Assembly (NCBI RefSeq): GCF_036250755.1
Contig: NZ_CP109583.1
Location: forward strand, 8,116,001 to 8,180,000
Direction of reading: 5' to 3'
From: Streptomyces uncialis
GTDB lineage: Bacteria; Actinomycetota; Actinomycetes; Streptomycetales; Streptomycetaceae
Length of the DNA: 64,000 bases
Numbering within the stretch: the first letter of the stretch is position 1; each line of letters begins with the position of its first letter. Both the position numbers and the translations under genes were made by a program. Shown here piece after piece: positions 1 to 8,696 of this stretch. The notes below the pieces were generated by a model, which had not been told where the DNA came from, did no database searches, and saw only the letters and a list, made by a program, of their open reading frames with translations.

Positions 1-273
1 CTCTCCGACCCGCTGCGGCTGAGCGTCGTCACCGAACTGGCTTCGACCGGCGGCGAGTTCCCCTGCTCGCACTTCCCGCTTCCCGTCACCAAGTCCACGA
101 CCACCCACCACTTCCGGGTGCTGCGCGAGTCCGGTGTCATCCAGCAGTGGTACCGGGGCACGGCCAAGTACAACCGGCTGCGCGGCGAGGAGCTGGACGC
201 GCTGTTCCCCGGGCTGCTCGCCGCGATCCTGCGGGCCTCGGCGGCGCAGTCCGCGCGACGGACGGACGGCTGA
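1..273 (+). CDS. ArsR-type winged-helix regulator, C-terminal part (5' end outside window)
   Basis: The reading frame is open from base 1 and stops with TGA at 271-273, leaving 90 residues. The visible part starts in the first helix of an ArsR-like winged helix (LSDPLRLSVVTEL) and continues through the recognition helix region (STTTHHFRVLRESGVI) and the wing (YRGTAKYNRLRGEEL). These features are typical of small dimeric repressors of metal-responsive or metabolic genes. The start and any upstream partner lie outside the window. A Cys sits in the loop before the recognition helix (FPCSHF), but a metal site cannot be argued from one residue. The short basic tail (QSARRTDG) is unremarkable. Confidence 0.85.
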   Translation, partial: LSDPLRLSVVTELASTGGEFPCSHFPLPVTKSTTTHHFRVLRESGVIQQWYRGTAKYNRLRGEELDALFPGLLAAILRASAAQSARRTDG

Positions 274-629
274 CCCCGGACGCCTCCGCGTCGGCGTCCT
301 CGGGTGGCGTGACACGTGGCACCTCCGGGCGCCTGGCGTCCCCAGGGCGCCCGAAGCTGCCCGCGCGCCCCCGCGTGCGCTCCAGGGGGCCGTCACGCCC
401 CGGCGCGGGGCCGGTGCGGCCCGCGCCGGGTGACGGCCCCGGCGGGCCGACGGCCCCGGCGGTCAACGCGGGCGCCATGACCGTCACTCGAACGGGGCCC
501 TGAGAGTGCCGGGTCGGCCACCCGGACGGGCCGTCGCCCGACCTTCCGGCCTTTCCGCCGGACGGCCCGCCCGGGCCCATCGGTGCGGCCCGTCCGAGCT
601 GACCGGACCGGTGGACCGGCCGTGCCGGG
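274..629. other. Intergenic region, no gene seen
   Basis: About 355 bases of GC-rich sequence lie between the ArsR-type fragment and the convergent DUF305 gene. The possible reading frames show random Pro/Arg/Gly-rich translation without domain features. Short GGCCCCGGCGG-type runs around 410-470 could fold, but no clean terminator stem stands out. Confidence 0.5.
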
Positions 630-1406
630 TCAGAGCATGTCGCGCATCCGGCCGATCTCCGCCGTCTGCTGGGCGACCACATCGGTGGCCATCTCCTCGA
701 CGAGGACGTTGTTGCCGTCGGAGAGCGCCTCGGTGGCCATCGTGATCGCGCCCTCGTGATGCGTGATCATCAGCTTCAGGAACAGCTGGTCGAACGCCTT
801 CCCGTCCGCCGCCCGGAGCTTCGCCAGCTGCGCCTCGGTGGCCATGCCCGGCATCGAGCCGTGGTCGTGGGAACCCGGATCGGGCGTCTCCCCGCCGTGC
901 CCGCCCTCGCCGTGGTCATGGCCCGACCCGGACGGCTTCTTCGGGTCCGTGTTGTTGTCCAGCCAGCCCTGCATGGCGCCGATCTCGGGCTTCTGCGCGG
1001 CGGTGATCCGGGCGGCCACCCGCTTCACCTGCGTCGAATCGGCCCGCGAGGGCACGAGTTCGGTCATCACCAGGGCCTGGCCGTGGTGCTCGATCATCAT
1101 CCGGGCATAGGTGAAGTCCGCCGAGTTGGGGGAGTCGTCGGCGGCCTGCTCCTGGACGTCCTCCGCCGACAGGGTCCGCGCCGCCTCGCCCGGCTTGCCC
1201 GGGGCGATCACCGAAGGGCCGGACGCGGCCTTCCCCTCGTCCTTCGAACCGCCGGAATCGCAGGCGGACAACGTCAGGACGAGCGCCGCGCACAGCAGCG
1301 CGGGACCCGCGCGCAGGGCACGGGGAACGGCGGCGTCCCGGTGGCCGGGACGGTCGGCGGCCGGACGGCGGATCACACCGGTTGCGGCGGTACGGCGACG
1401 GAACAA
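630..1406 (-). CDS. DUF305 family lipoprotein, His/Met-rich
   Basis: This is a lipoprotein precursor. A hydrophobic stretch (ALLCAALVLTL) ends in the lipobox LSAC, so the mature protein should be lipidated at that Cys and anchored outside the membrane. The body carries two copies of the DUF305 signature, MMIEHHGQALVM and LMITHHEGAITM, separated by a His/Gly/Met-rich linker (HDHGEGGHGG, SHDHGSMPGM). Clustered His and Met suggest metal binding, possibly copper; this is inference. I chose the TTG at 1406 because GGAGG lies five bases upstream. TTG 1466 and GTG 1376 are alternatives, and 1466 would make an implausibly long signal peptide. It is divergent from the LVIVD-repeat gene, and the two probably share a regulatory region. 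Confidence 0.85.
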   Translation of the reverse strand: MFRRRTAATGVIRRPAADRPGHRDAAVPRALRAGPALLCAALVLTLSACDSGGSKDEGKAASGPSVIAPGKPGEAARTLSAEDVQEQAADDSPNSADFTYARMMIEHHGQALVMTELVPSRADSTQVKRVAARITAAQKPEIGAMQGWLDNNTDPKKPSGSGHDHGEGGHGGETPDPGSHDHGSMPGMATEAQLAKLRAADGKAFDQLFLKLMITHHEGAITMATEALSDGNNVLVEEMATDVVAQQTAEIGRMRDML

Positions 1407-1682
1407 GGCATCCTCCAGCGGGTGCACGGGAGTTGAGGGAGCCCGGTACGGGGCGTGCGCGGACAACGGACGGGGGACCCGCCGGAGCGCGTCGTCCCCG
1501 GGCCGGACGGTGGGGCGGATGTGACGGATGTGCCGGTGTCCGTCTTAGCACCCCTTCATGGACCGGTGATCAAAAACCTTTATGACGATTACGTTGCCCT
1601 CTATTGATATGAGCATGAGGAAGACGATACTTCGGGTGTCCGTGAACCGTTCCAACCGTGAACGGCGCAGAGGGAGGACGCA

Positions 1683-3215
1683 GTGACCCTGTCGAACAAC
1701 CCCCGAACACGGCGCAGACGCCTGGGAGTCGCCGCCGCGGCGGCCGGTCTGCTCGCCGCACTGATCACCGCCGGACCCGCCGGGGCGACCCCCGACCCCG
1801 GGGACAACCCGGCGAGCCCCGAACGGGTCTCCCAGAGCGAGGTCCGCGACGCCAAGCGGGCCATAGCCAACGGGGAGATACCCGGCCAGGACGAGATCGT
1901 CCACTCGGACAACATCGAGCACCTGGCGAACATCCCCAAGGACGCCCTGCCCGGCACCAACTCGGACCTCGCCTTCCAGGGCAAGTACGCGTTCGCCGGC
2001 AACTACGACGGCTTCCGCATCTTCGACATCAGCAACCCGAAGGCGCCGAAGACCGTCTCCCAGGTGCTGTGCCCGGGTTCCCAGAACGACATCTCGGTCT
2101 CCGGGAACCTGCTGTTCCTGTCGACCGACTCGTCCCGCAGCGACAACTCCTGTGCCAGCACCTCCCAGTCCGCGACCAACAAGGACTCGTGGGAGGGCAT
2201 GAAGGTCTTCGACATCAGCGACAAGCGCAACCCGAAGTACGTGTCCGCGGTGGAGACGGCCTGCGGTTCGCACACCCACACCCTGGTGCCGGACCGCAAG
2301 AACGTCTACGTGTACGTCTCCTCGTACTCGCCGCTCGCGGCGTTCCCCGACTGCCAGCCGCCGCACGACGGCATCTCGGTCATCAAGGTGCCCAAGAAGG
2401 CCCCGCAGAACGCGGCGGTCGTGGGCTTCCCCGTGCTCTTCCCCGGTGAGGGTCCCGACGGCGGCGGCAACCCGGGCGGGCCCACCAACCCGGGTGTCTC
2501 CAAGACGACCGGCTGCCACGACATCACCGTCCTGCCCTCGAAGGACCTGGCCGCCGGCGCGTGCATGGGCGACGGCATCCTGTTCTCGATCAAGGACCCG
2601 GAACGCCCGAAGGTCATCGACAGGGTCCAGGACAACGTGAACTTCGCGTTCTGGCACTCCGCGACCTTCAACCAGGGCGCAAAGAAGATCGTCTTCACCG
2701 ACGAGCTCGGTGGCGGCGGCTCCGCGACCTGCAACGCCGAGGTCGGCCCGAACCGCGGCGCCAACGGCATCTACGACATCGTCGGCCGCGGCGACAAGAG
2801 CAAGCTTGAGTTCCGCAGCTACTTCAAGATCCCGCGCCACCAGGCCAGCACCGAGAACTGCGTCGCCCACAACGGCTCGGTCATCCCGGTCCGCGGCAAG
2901 GACCTGATGGTCCAGGCGTGGTACCAGGGCGGTATCTCCGTCTGGGACTTCACCAACTCCTCGCGCCCCAAGGAGATCGGCTACTTCGAGCGCGGTCCGA
3001 TCAGCACGACCACCCTGGTCGGCGGCGGATCCTGGTCGGCGTACTACTACAACGGCTACATCTACTCGAACGACATGGCCAAGGGCTTCGACGTACTGAA
3101 GCTCAACGACCGCCGCACCGATCCCGCCAAGAAGGTCCGGCTGCACGAACTGAACGTCCAGACCCAGCCCGACTACTTCGACAACGACTGGGACGACGAC
3201 CGCTGGGACGACTGA
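1683..3215 (+). CDS. Secreted LVIVD-repeat protein
   Basis: A 510-residue exported protein starts at GTG, preceded by AGGGAGGA. The N-terminus has a twin Arg-rich n-region (TRRRRLG), a hydrophobic Ala/Leu core and a likely cleavage site near PAGA. The mature part holds beta-propeller-like LVIVD repeats, for example YDGFRIFDISNPKAPKTV, GMKVFDISDKRNPKYV and GISVWDFTNSSRPKEIGYF. His-containing loops (ETACGSHTHTL, TGCHDITVL, NFAFWHSATF) and four or more Cys occur in the propeller. The C-terminus is strikingly acidic and aromatic (DYFDNDWDDDRWDD). The exact function is unknown. Propeller surface proteins of this type often bind ligands or partner proteins. The divergent DUF305 lipoprotein is the likely functional neighbour. 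Confidence 0.85.
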   Translation: MTLSNNPRTRRRRLGVAAAAAGLLAALITAGPAGATPDPGDNPASPERVSQSEVRDAKRAIANGEIPGQDEIVHSDNIEHLANIPKDALPGTNSDLAFQGKYAFAGNYDGFRIFDISNPKAPKTVSQVLCPGSQNDISVSGNLLFLSTDSSRSDNSCASTSQSATNKDSWEGMKVFDISDKRNPKYVSAVETACGSHTHTLVPDRKNVYVYVSSYSPLAAFPDCQPPHDGISVIKVPKKAPQNAAVVGFPVLFPGEGPDGGGNPGGPTNPGVSKTTGCHDITVLPSKDLAAGACMGDGILFSIKDPERPKVIDRVQDNVNFAFWHSATFNQGAKKIVFTDELGGGGSATCNAEVGPNRGANGIYDIVGRGDKSKLEFRSYFKIPRHQASTENCVAHNGSVIPVRGKDLMVQAWYQGGISVWDFTNSSRPKEIGYFERGPISTTTLVGGGSWSAYYYNGYIYSNDMAKGFDVLKLNDRRTDPAKKVRLHELNVQTQPDYFDNDWDDDRWDD

Positions 3216-3313
3216 CCCGTCCCCCCCCAGGTGCCCGGCCGATCCACCGGCCACGGTGAGCGGCCCGCCCGCCCACCACCGGTGACCCGTCCGGGCACCA
3301 CCCGCACGACAAC

Positions 3314-3350
3314 GCCCCCGCCCCGCACGACCTGTGCCACGGGCGGGGGC
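3314..3350 (+). terminator. Probable intrinsic terminator after the LVIVD gene
   Basis: A perfect 10-bp stem, GCCCCCGCCC at 3314-3323 pairing with GGGCGGGGGC at 3341-3350, lies about 100 bases behind the LVIVD stop and before the convergent TetR gene. There is no U-tract, which is common for streptomycete terminators. It may serve both directions. Confidence 0.65.
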
Positions 3351-3436
3351 ACCTCTGCGCCCGGACCGCCCGCCCCGCGACCGGACCACGCCCGGCCACG
3401 GCTGCGCACGGGGCCCGCGTACGGGCTACGGCCGGA

Positions 3437-4123
3437 TCACGGCCGCGACGCCTCGTCCTGCCCGCACCGACCCGGCCCGAACAGCGGGGAGAAGTTCTCC
3501 GGACGCCCGGCGCCCACCCGCGGCGGACCCCCGGCGGGCGGCACACCGAGTTCCCACGCCAGCTCGTAACGGTGGAACAGCTCCGCCCGCAGCACCTCGG
3601 CCGACATCCCGGCGCCGGGCAGCAGCACCGCGAAGACCGAACCCATGAGCTGCGCCCGCAACAGCGGATAGTCCACGTCCGGCGCGGGCGACCCGTACCG
3701 CTCGACGGTGTCCCGCAGGAGTTCCGCCAGCCGCTGCTGCTCCTCGCAGCGGACGAAGCCCTCCGCCTGGAGAATGCCCGCCATATGGGTGCGCATCAGC
3801 ACCGGACGGTCCCGGGCGAGCCCGAGGACCGCGTCGATCGCACGGGCCATCCGCTCCTGTCCGTCGTCCGTCCGGGGCTCCCGCTCCAGGGCCTGCGCGA
3901 GCGTCAGATGCATCAGCCGGTGCACCGCGGACTGGAGCAGCTGGCGCTTGCCCGGGAAGTAGTACGACACCAGCCCCCGCGCCGTACCCGCGCGATCGGC
4001 GATGTCGGAGAGCTTCGTCGCCTCGTACCCCCGCTCGCCGACCAGCTCCACAGTGGCCCGCAACAGTCGCTCACGACTGCGTCGGCGCAACTCTTCATTG
4101 ACCGATGGGCTGCGCGGGGACAT
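3437..4123 (-). CDS. TetR family transcriptional regulator
   Basis: A 228-residue regulator. The N-terminal TetR helix-turn-helix is clear: RRSRERLLRATVELVGERGYEATKL followed by SDIADRAGTARGLVSYYFPGKRQLL (written in two parts). The rest is an all-helical ligand-binding and dimerisation region. I set the start at ATG 4123 because AGGAG lies just upstream and the helix-turn-helix then begins about 12 residues in. An in-frame extension to 4357 has no domain character. The next gene upstream, DUF2630 at 4356, is divergent, leaving about 230 bases for operators. No inducer or target can be assigned. Confidence 0.9.
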   Translation of the reverse strand: MSPRSPSVNEELRRRSRERLLRATVELVGERGYEATKLSDIADRAGTARGLVSYYFPGKRQLLQSAVHRLMHLTLAQALEREPRTDDGQERMARAIDAVLGLARDRPVLMRTHMAGILQAEGFVRCEEQQRLAELLRDTVERYGSPAPDVDYPLLRAQLMGSVFAVLLPGAGMSAEVLRAELFHRYELAWELGVPPAGGPPRVGAGRPENFSPLFGPGRCGQDEASRP

Positions 4124-4355
4124 CCTGTACTCCTGCGTTGACTGGCTCCAAGCCAATATACTCAGAGCGGTCGGCACGGAACCCTTCGTGGGATCTGTGC
4201 CGCTGCCGCCGTGCGCATGGGCGCAGCGGGGGAGCGTCCATGCGCACGGTGCCCGCACCATCCGGCCGGACCCCACGGGGTCCGGCCGTCGGTCTTCTTC
4301 TCGCGGGACGCCCGGCCGGTCCCTACAGTGGGGCCGAGGCCGAGGAGGCGACGAC

Positions 4356-4601
4356 ATGGATCAGCGAGAGATCCTGACGCGGATCACGGCGATGGTCGAG
4401 GACGAACGGCGGCTGCGGGACTCCCTCGCGAGCACCGGCACCGACGGCGACACGGAACGTTCCCGCCTCTCCGCGCTCGAACGCGAGCTGGACCAGTGCT
4501 GGGACCTGCTGCGCCAGCGGCGGGCCAAGACGGAGTTCGGGGAGAACCCCGACGAGGCGGCGGTCCGCCCCTCCTCGCAGGTCGAGGGCTACCAGTCCTG
4601 A
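4356..4601 (+). CDS. DUF2630 family small protein
   Basis: An 81-residue, strongly charged, probably helical protein with the DUF2630 pattern: ILTRITAMVEDERRLR, an Asp/Gly-rich turn, then RLSALERELDQCWDLLRQRRA and a short polar tail ending VEGYQS. The start is ATG 4356, preceded by GAGGAGG nine bases upstream. Two amphipathic helices suggest a helical hairpin. No function is known to me. It stands alone, convergent with the PAP2 gene (57-base gap) and divergent from the TetR gene. Confidence 0.85.
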   Translation: MDQREILTRITAMVEDERRLRDSLASTGTDGDTERSRLSALERELDQCWDLLRQRRAKTEFGENPDEAAVRPSSQVEGYQS

Positions 4602-4658
4602 CCCGCGGCGGTGCCGACGGCACCGCCCGGGAAGCCGCGTGGGCCGGGTCCGTCCGGC

Positions 4659-5411
4659 TCAGGGAGCCGTGTCCGGCCGGGCGGTGTCCCGCCGGGCCGT
4701 GTCTGCCTCTGCCGTGTCCGTCCGGTCGCGGCCAGGACGCCCGCCTGTCCGCTCGTACGACACGATCGCGAGGGTGACCATCAGGGCGCCCAGCAGCCAG
4801 CCCTCCAGTACGTCCGACGGCCAGTGCACACCGAGCCAGATCCGGGTCAGCCCCGCGCCGAGCACCGACACCACCGCCAGGGCCACCGCCGTACGCCACA
4901 GAGCGGGTGCCACGCCGTGCCGGAGCAGTACCCACAGCACCAGTCCGCTGACGACGGTCGCCGTCAGGGCGTGGCCCGACGGGAACGCGTTGAAGTGCGC
5001 GGAGTCGACCGGGTCCGGCCAGCTGGGGCGCTCCCGGCCGACCGCCGCCTTGAGGGACTGCTGGAGCAGCGTCCCGACGAGGCTGGTCGCCACCAGCCAG
5101 CACGCGAGCCGCACCTCCCGGCGCCGCAGCAGCCACAGCACCACGACGGCGAGCAGCAGGCGCATCGCCCAGGGGTCCCAGATCCAGTCGGTGAGGATGC
5201 GGTTGGCGTGGGTGAGGCCCGGTTCGGCGACCGCCCAGCGGTGGGTCGTGCGGGCGATACGGCCGTCGAGGTCCATGAGCGGACTCCAGCGGGCCGCCAC
5301 CAGGGCCAGCAGCAGCGCCGCGAGGCCGAAGAGGACGAGCGCGGCGCGTGGGGCGCGCGCGCCCGCCGGACGCGGGGGGCGGGGTGGGGAGGAGGGGGAC
5401 ACCGTTTGCAT
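4659..5411 (-). CDS. PAP2-family membrane phosphatase
   Basis: A 250-residue integral membrane phosphatase with the three acid-phosphatase motifs: KAAVGRERP (KxxxxxxRP), FPSGHA (PSGH) and TRIWLGVHWPSD (SRxxxxxHxxxD; Ser replaced by Thr). About six hydrophobic helices surround them. The family dephosphorylates lipid phosphates such as undecaprenyl pyrophosphate or phosphatidate at the outer membrane face; the substrate here is unknown. I chose ATG 5411 because GGAAGG lies eight bases upstream. A GTG at 5465 would add 18 residues without hydrophobic character. The tail is Asp/Thr/Arg-rich low complexity (DTAEADTARRDTARPDTAP) and probably disordered in the cytoplasm. Confidence 0.9.
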   Translation of the reverse strand: MQTVSPSSPPRPPRPAGARAPRAALVLFGLAALLLALVAARWSPLMDLDGRIARTTHRWAVAEPGLTHANRILTDWIWDPWAMRLLLAVVVLWLLRRREVRLACWLVATSLVGTLLQQSLKAAVGRERPSWPDPVDSAHFNAFPSGHALTATVVSGLVLWVLLRHGVAPALWRTAVALAVVSVLGAGLTRIWLGVHWPSDVLEGWLLGALMVTLAIVSYERTGGRPGRDRTDTAEADTARRDTARPDTAP

Positions 5412-5853
5412 GGGGTGATCCTTCCCGACCTGGCCGGTCGCAGCCATCCGGGTGAGGAGATCCACAGCGGTCGGGTCCGTGTTAGGCCGGTGGACGGCCC
5501 TGCGGCGGCTGGTTCGACGCTCCCCCGGCGGTGGCGGTGGCGGGACGCCGTGGTGGGGTGCGGTGGCCGGGGGCGACGGCCCGGGTACGACGGCCCGGGT
5601 GGACGGTGAGCCCGGGGTCCGGGGGGCGGTGAGTCCGGCGTCCGGGGCGGTCGCGGGGCTCGGCGGGACGGGTGGGGCGGGTCCGGTGGCGGCGCGGGGT
5701 GCGCGGGCCTCCGGTGGTCGGCGAGGGCGCGGGCCCCGATGGCCGACGCGGGGTGTGCGGCCCCGGTGTGAGCGCAGGGTGGTCCAGCCCTCCGTTGGTC
5801 GGCGCGAGCCATGCGGGCACCCGGGTGCCGCCGCAGGGTGCGGGCCCCCGGTG
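5412..5853. other. Intergenic G-rich region, no gene seen
   Basis: About 440 bases between the PAP2 gene start and the M56 peptidase stop. From about 5500 to 5780 the plus strand is a low-complexity run of GGGG/GGTG/CCGG words. No reading frame has credible composition and I see no clear hairpin or promoter apart from the PAP2 ribosome site. Confidence 0.5.
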
Positions 5854-6795
5854 TCAGCGCAGGGCGTGCAGGCCCGGGACGAAGGCGATCAGGACCGGGA
5901 CCACCGGGACGAGCGCGGCCGCCGCGGTCAGCCGGAGCCGGCGGGCCGGGGTGAGACGGCGCGGTGGGGCGAGCAGCCGGTGCACCCGCTGCGGGACATG
6001 GCCGTGCGGGGTGGGGCAGGGGCGGCCGAACACCCCGCGGTCCTCGTTGAGTTCGACCAGGGCGAGGGCGATCGTCAGCCGTCCGAAGCGGCGGGAGGCG
6101 ACATCGTCGGCGGCCAGCTCCACCAGCCGGTGCATCTGGGCACGGAACGCGGCGAACACCGGCACCTGCGGGAACCCGTTGGCGAGCGCGGCCGACGAGT
6201 GCAGCAGCCAGTCGTGGCGCGCCTCGGCGTGACCCTGCTCATGGGCGAGGACGGCGTCTAGCTGCCTGCCCTTGAGACGGCGCAGCGCGGCCGTGGTGAT
6301 GACCAGCCGCGGTGCGGCCCCGGGCAGCCACCAGGCGTCGGGCCGCTCGCCCTCCAGGACGACGAGCCGGTCGCTGCCGGGCTCCTCGCCGGGCAGCAGC
6401 GGTGCGCGGACCTGGAGTTCGGCGCGGCGTGTCCGGCGGGCCGCGCGGGTGAGACGGATCTCCCGGGCCAGCATCGCTGCGGTCCACACCCCGCCGCACG
6501 CCAGCAGCAGCGCGGTCGTCGCCGCCCAGGGGCCGGAGGGACCGAACGCGTACGCCTCGATGACCCGGGTCGGCGCCGGTGCGAACAGCCGCCCGCGTAC
6601 CGCCTGCCAGGCCGCCGCCGCGCTCAGCGCCATCGACAGCGCGCAGCACAGCAGGACCGCCGCCACCACGCACTGCCAGAGCCAGAGCGCGACGACAGGT
6701 TCGCGTTCGGGCCAGTCCGCTCGCGCGAGCAGTCGCGGGGCGAGCACAGCGGTAAGCGCGCCGAGCAGCAGCAGTGCCACGGATACCGTCATCAC
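5854..6795 (-). CDS. M56/BlaR1-like membrane metallopeptidase
   Basis: A 313-residue membrane protease of the M56 type. Three hydrophobic segments precede a cytoplasmic zinc-protease domain with HEQGH at residues 185-189 (HExxH), and a downstream ELAADDVA provides the expected third metal ligand region. A last hydrophobic helix (LVPVVPVLIAFVPGL) ends the protein. M56 proteins related to BlaR1/MecR1 cut repressors of the BlaI type. No BlaI gene is adjacent here, so its substrate is open. The start is GTG 6795 or the directly following ATG 6792. It may be transcribed after the DUF5134 gene, which lies 97 bases upstream on the same strand. Confidence 0.88.
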   Translation of the reverse strand: MMTVSVALLLLGALTAVLAPRLLARADWPEREPVVALWLWQCVVAAVLLCCALSMALSAAAAWQAVRGRLFAPAPTRVIEAYAFGPSGPWAATTALLLACGGVWTAAMLAREIRLTRAARRTRRAELQVRAPLLPGEEPGSDRLVVLEGERPDAWWLPGAAPRLVITTAALRRLKGRQLDAVLAHEQGHAEARHDWLLHSSAALANGFPQVPVFAAFRAQMHRLVELAADDVASRRFGRLTIALALVELNEDRGVFGRPCPTPHGHVPQRVHRLLAPPRRLTPARRLRLTAAAALVPVVPVLIAFVPGLHALR

Positions 6796-6892
6796 CCCAG
6801 CTTATGAGGGGTGCGGGACCCCGCGATACCGGTGATCGCCGCAAGTGACGCAGGCCACGTTTACGGCTCGCCGCCCGGTGGCCCCGCGGGAG

Positions 6893-7492
6893 TCAGACGG
6901 TCAGCAGCATCGCGACCATCGCGACCCCCATCGAGAGTCTGCACGCCCGTGTCAGCTCGGGCCGGTCGCCCCAGCCGATCCGTGCCCCGCCCGGCGGACC
7001 CGCCGCGCCCGCCGGAGCCGTCGGCCGCCCGGCCGGGTGGCCTGCCGCCGGGACCGGTACGGCCGCCCCGGCCGGTATCAGCCGCGCGCCCGCCCACAGC
7101 ACGTACCCGGTGAAGTAGCCGAACAGTACGGCGGTCAGCGGCGAGGTGCCCGCCGTGCCGTGCCCGTCCGCCGACGCCATCGCCACCGACATATGGACCA
7201 TCGCGACCGCGCCCACCAGATGATGCAGATGGTGGGCGCCCGCTCTGGACTCCCACAGGGCCCGGGCCCCCGCCACGGTGAAGAGCGCCGCCCCGGCCAG
7301 CCACACGGCCCGCTGCGCGGGCACCAGCGCGGCGGGCAGGGCCATGGCGGCCATCCCGAACCCCATCAGCGCCTCGCCCCCCGCCGCCCGGCGCTGTGCC
7401 TCGACCCCGCTCCGCATCCGTAACAGGCAGTAGCCCCCGCTCAGCGCGCAGAGCACGACCAGCAGCCATCCGGCCGCCCCCGGTGTGTGCAC
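6893..7492 (-). CDS. DUF5134 family membrane protein
   Basis: A 199-residue polytopic membrane protein with about five hydrophobic helices (GWLLVVLCALSGGYCL, ALMGFGMAAMALPAAL, AVWLAGAALFTVAGARAL, LVGAVAMVHMSVAMA, LTAVLFGYFTGYVLWAGARL) and a His-rich junction (GAHHLHHLVGAV), the DUF5134 pattern. A Pro/Ala/Gly-rich cytoplasmic loop precedes the last helix. GTG 7492 is the preferred start because GGGAGG stands six bases upstream; ATG 7525 has no such site. The paired His and Met residues are reminiscent of copper or cytochrome-associated membrane proteins, but that is inference. It lies upstream of the M56 peptidase on the same strand. Confidence 0.82.
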   Translation of the reverse strand: MHTPGAAGWLLVVLCALSGGYCLLRMRSGVEAQRRAAGGEALMGFGMAAMALPAALVPAQRAVWLAGAALFTVAGARALWESRAGAHHLHHLVGAVAMVHMSVAMASADGHGTAGTSPLTAVLFGYFTGYVLWAGARLIPAGAAVPVPAAGHPAGRPTAPAGAAGPPGGARIGWGDRPELTRACRLSMGVAMVAMLLTV

Positions 7493-7689
7493 CGCCCACC
7501 TCCCTGTCCGGTGCCCCCGGGGCATGGCTGCCCACCGGTCCGGCGGGGGAAGCGGGCGGGGGTGAGCGCACAGGTGTGCGAGGGGGAGTGCGCGGGGGCG
7601 CGCGGTCAGCGGGAACAGCCAGGGGTCCGCTCCATGGCCCGCTCGGGCAGCGGCTCGCGGCCCGAGTGCGGCAGCTCACGCAAGGTGGA

Positions 7690-8280
7690 TCAGGCCACCT
7701 GTCGGCTGCCCTCCGGGCACGGGCCCGCGCGGTCCGCACCCCGGCCGGGGGTCTCCGTGAGGGTGATCCGGGTGGAGCGGGGGCGGGGGTCGATACCGGC
7801 GGCCCGCAGGAAGTCGGCGGCGGACTGGGCCGCCGCGAGGGACCGGCGGACCCGGGGGCGGGGCACCGCCGTCGCCAGACAGATCCGTTCGACGCGCCAG
7901 CCGTGCCAGGCCAACTGCCAGACCACCGAACCCAGATGCTCCGGTGTGACGACCAGCCGCTCACCGGTCAGCAGCCGCCGCACCAGGGAGTCGTCCGCGC
8001 CGTACAGGGTGCGCAGGGCGCGCCGGAACCGGCGGCGTTCCGACGGTGTGAGACCGCCCCACACCCCGTCGGACTCGCAGTTGTCGACGGCGTGCCGCAG
8101 ACAGTCGACGCGTACGGCGCAGCCGCCGCAGATGCGTTTCGCCTGCTCGATGGAGTGCTCCCAGCGTTCCGACTCCCCACGGGGGAAGAACAGCTCGGGT
8201 TCGTGGCCGATGCACGCGGCACCCGGAAAGGCGGTGTCACGGACGAGAACGCGGTCGCGGGGCGGCCGGGATGCGGTCAT
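7690..8280 (-). CDS. WhiB-like Fe-S regulator with long C-terminal extension
   Basis: A 196-residue Wbl protein. Four Cys fit the 4Fe-4S cluster pattern: C23, then C51-G-G-C54 and C60, followed by the turn motif GVWGGLT at about 72-78 and a basic segment (PSERRRFRRALR) for DNA or sigma-factor contact. Beyond this lie about 100 further residues containing a second Arg-rich helix pair (VERICLATAVPRPRVRRSLA); common Wbl proteins are about 85-130 residues long. The start is ATG 8280, and an in-frame extension to 8418 carries no domain. Wbl proteins control development, redox responses or antibiotic resistance. Neighbours give no hint of the target. Confidence 0.88.
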   Translation of the reverse strand: MTASRPPRDRVLVRDTAFPGAACIGHEPELFFPRGESERWEHSIEQAKRICGGCAVRVDCLRHAVDNCESDGVWGGLTPSERRRFRRALRTLYGADDSLVRRLLTGERLVVTPEHLGSVVWQLAWHGWRVERICLATAVPRPRVRRSLAAAQSAADFLRAAGIDPRPRSTRITLTETPGRGADRAGPCPEGSRQVA

Positions 8281-8696
8281 GTGGCTGTGTCCCTTCGGGC
8301 ATGCGGTTCTTCCGCCCGGCCCGGGGTCGGACCGGCTGCGGGGGTGCGCAGCCCGGGGCCGGGTGGCCGGTGCGGGACGCGGGCCCGGCCCCTGGGGACC
8401 GTGCGACCGCTTCCGCACCGAGCCTTCGTCCCCAACAACGGATGCCGGGGCGCACGTGTTCAGCGCGGCGCGGGGGAACTCGTCACACCCCCCGGCCGGG
8501 GTGTTCGCGGGACGCGGCGGAGAGCCCGCGGGATCGCCGGGGACGGGCGCGGGGACGGGGCGCCGGGCCCGGTGGGACGGACGGGCGGCCGGGACGTGCC
8601 GGGCGCCGCGGACCGGGTGGGGCGCGGCGGTGGACGGGCCGGACGCGGTGGTGGACGGGGTGGGTCAGGCAGGGCGGGTCGGGCAGGGCGGGCGGG
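8281..8696. other. Intergenic region upstream of the WhiB-like gene, no gene seen
   Basis: About 415 bases. The part near 8281-8460 should hold the WhiB-like promoter on the minus strand. From 8500 to 8700 the plus strand is a GGGCGG/GGTGGACGG low-complexity run, with short repeats of GGTGGACGGG and GTCGGGCAGGGCGG. Nothing in it looks coding. Confidence 0.5.

Noticed and set aside
1545..3389. 614-codon frame on the minus strand opposite the LVIVD gene
   Set aside because: It is the antisense shadow of a secure gene with signal peptide and repeats; its translation is Val/Asp/Gly-rich without domains.
5854..6795. BlaR1-type beta-lactam sensor
   Set aside because: There is no penicillin-binding sensor domain and no BlaI-like repressor next to it; only the M56 protease part is supported.
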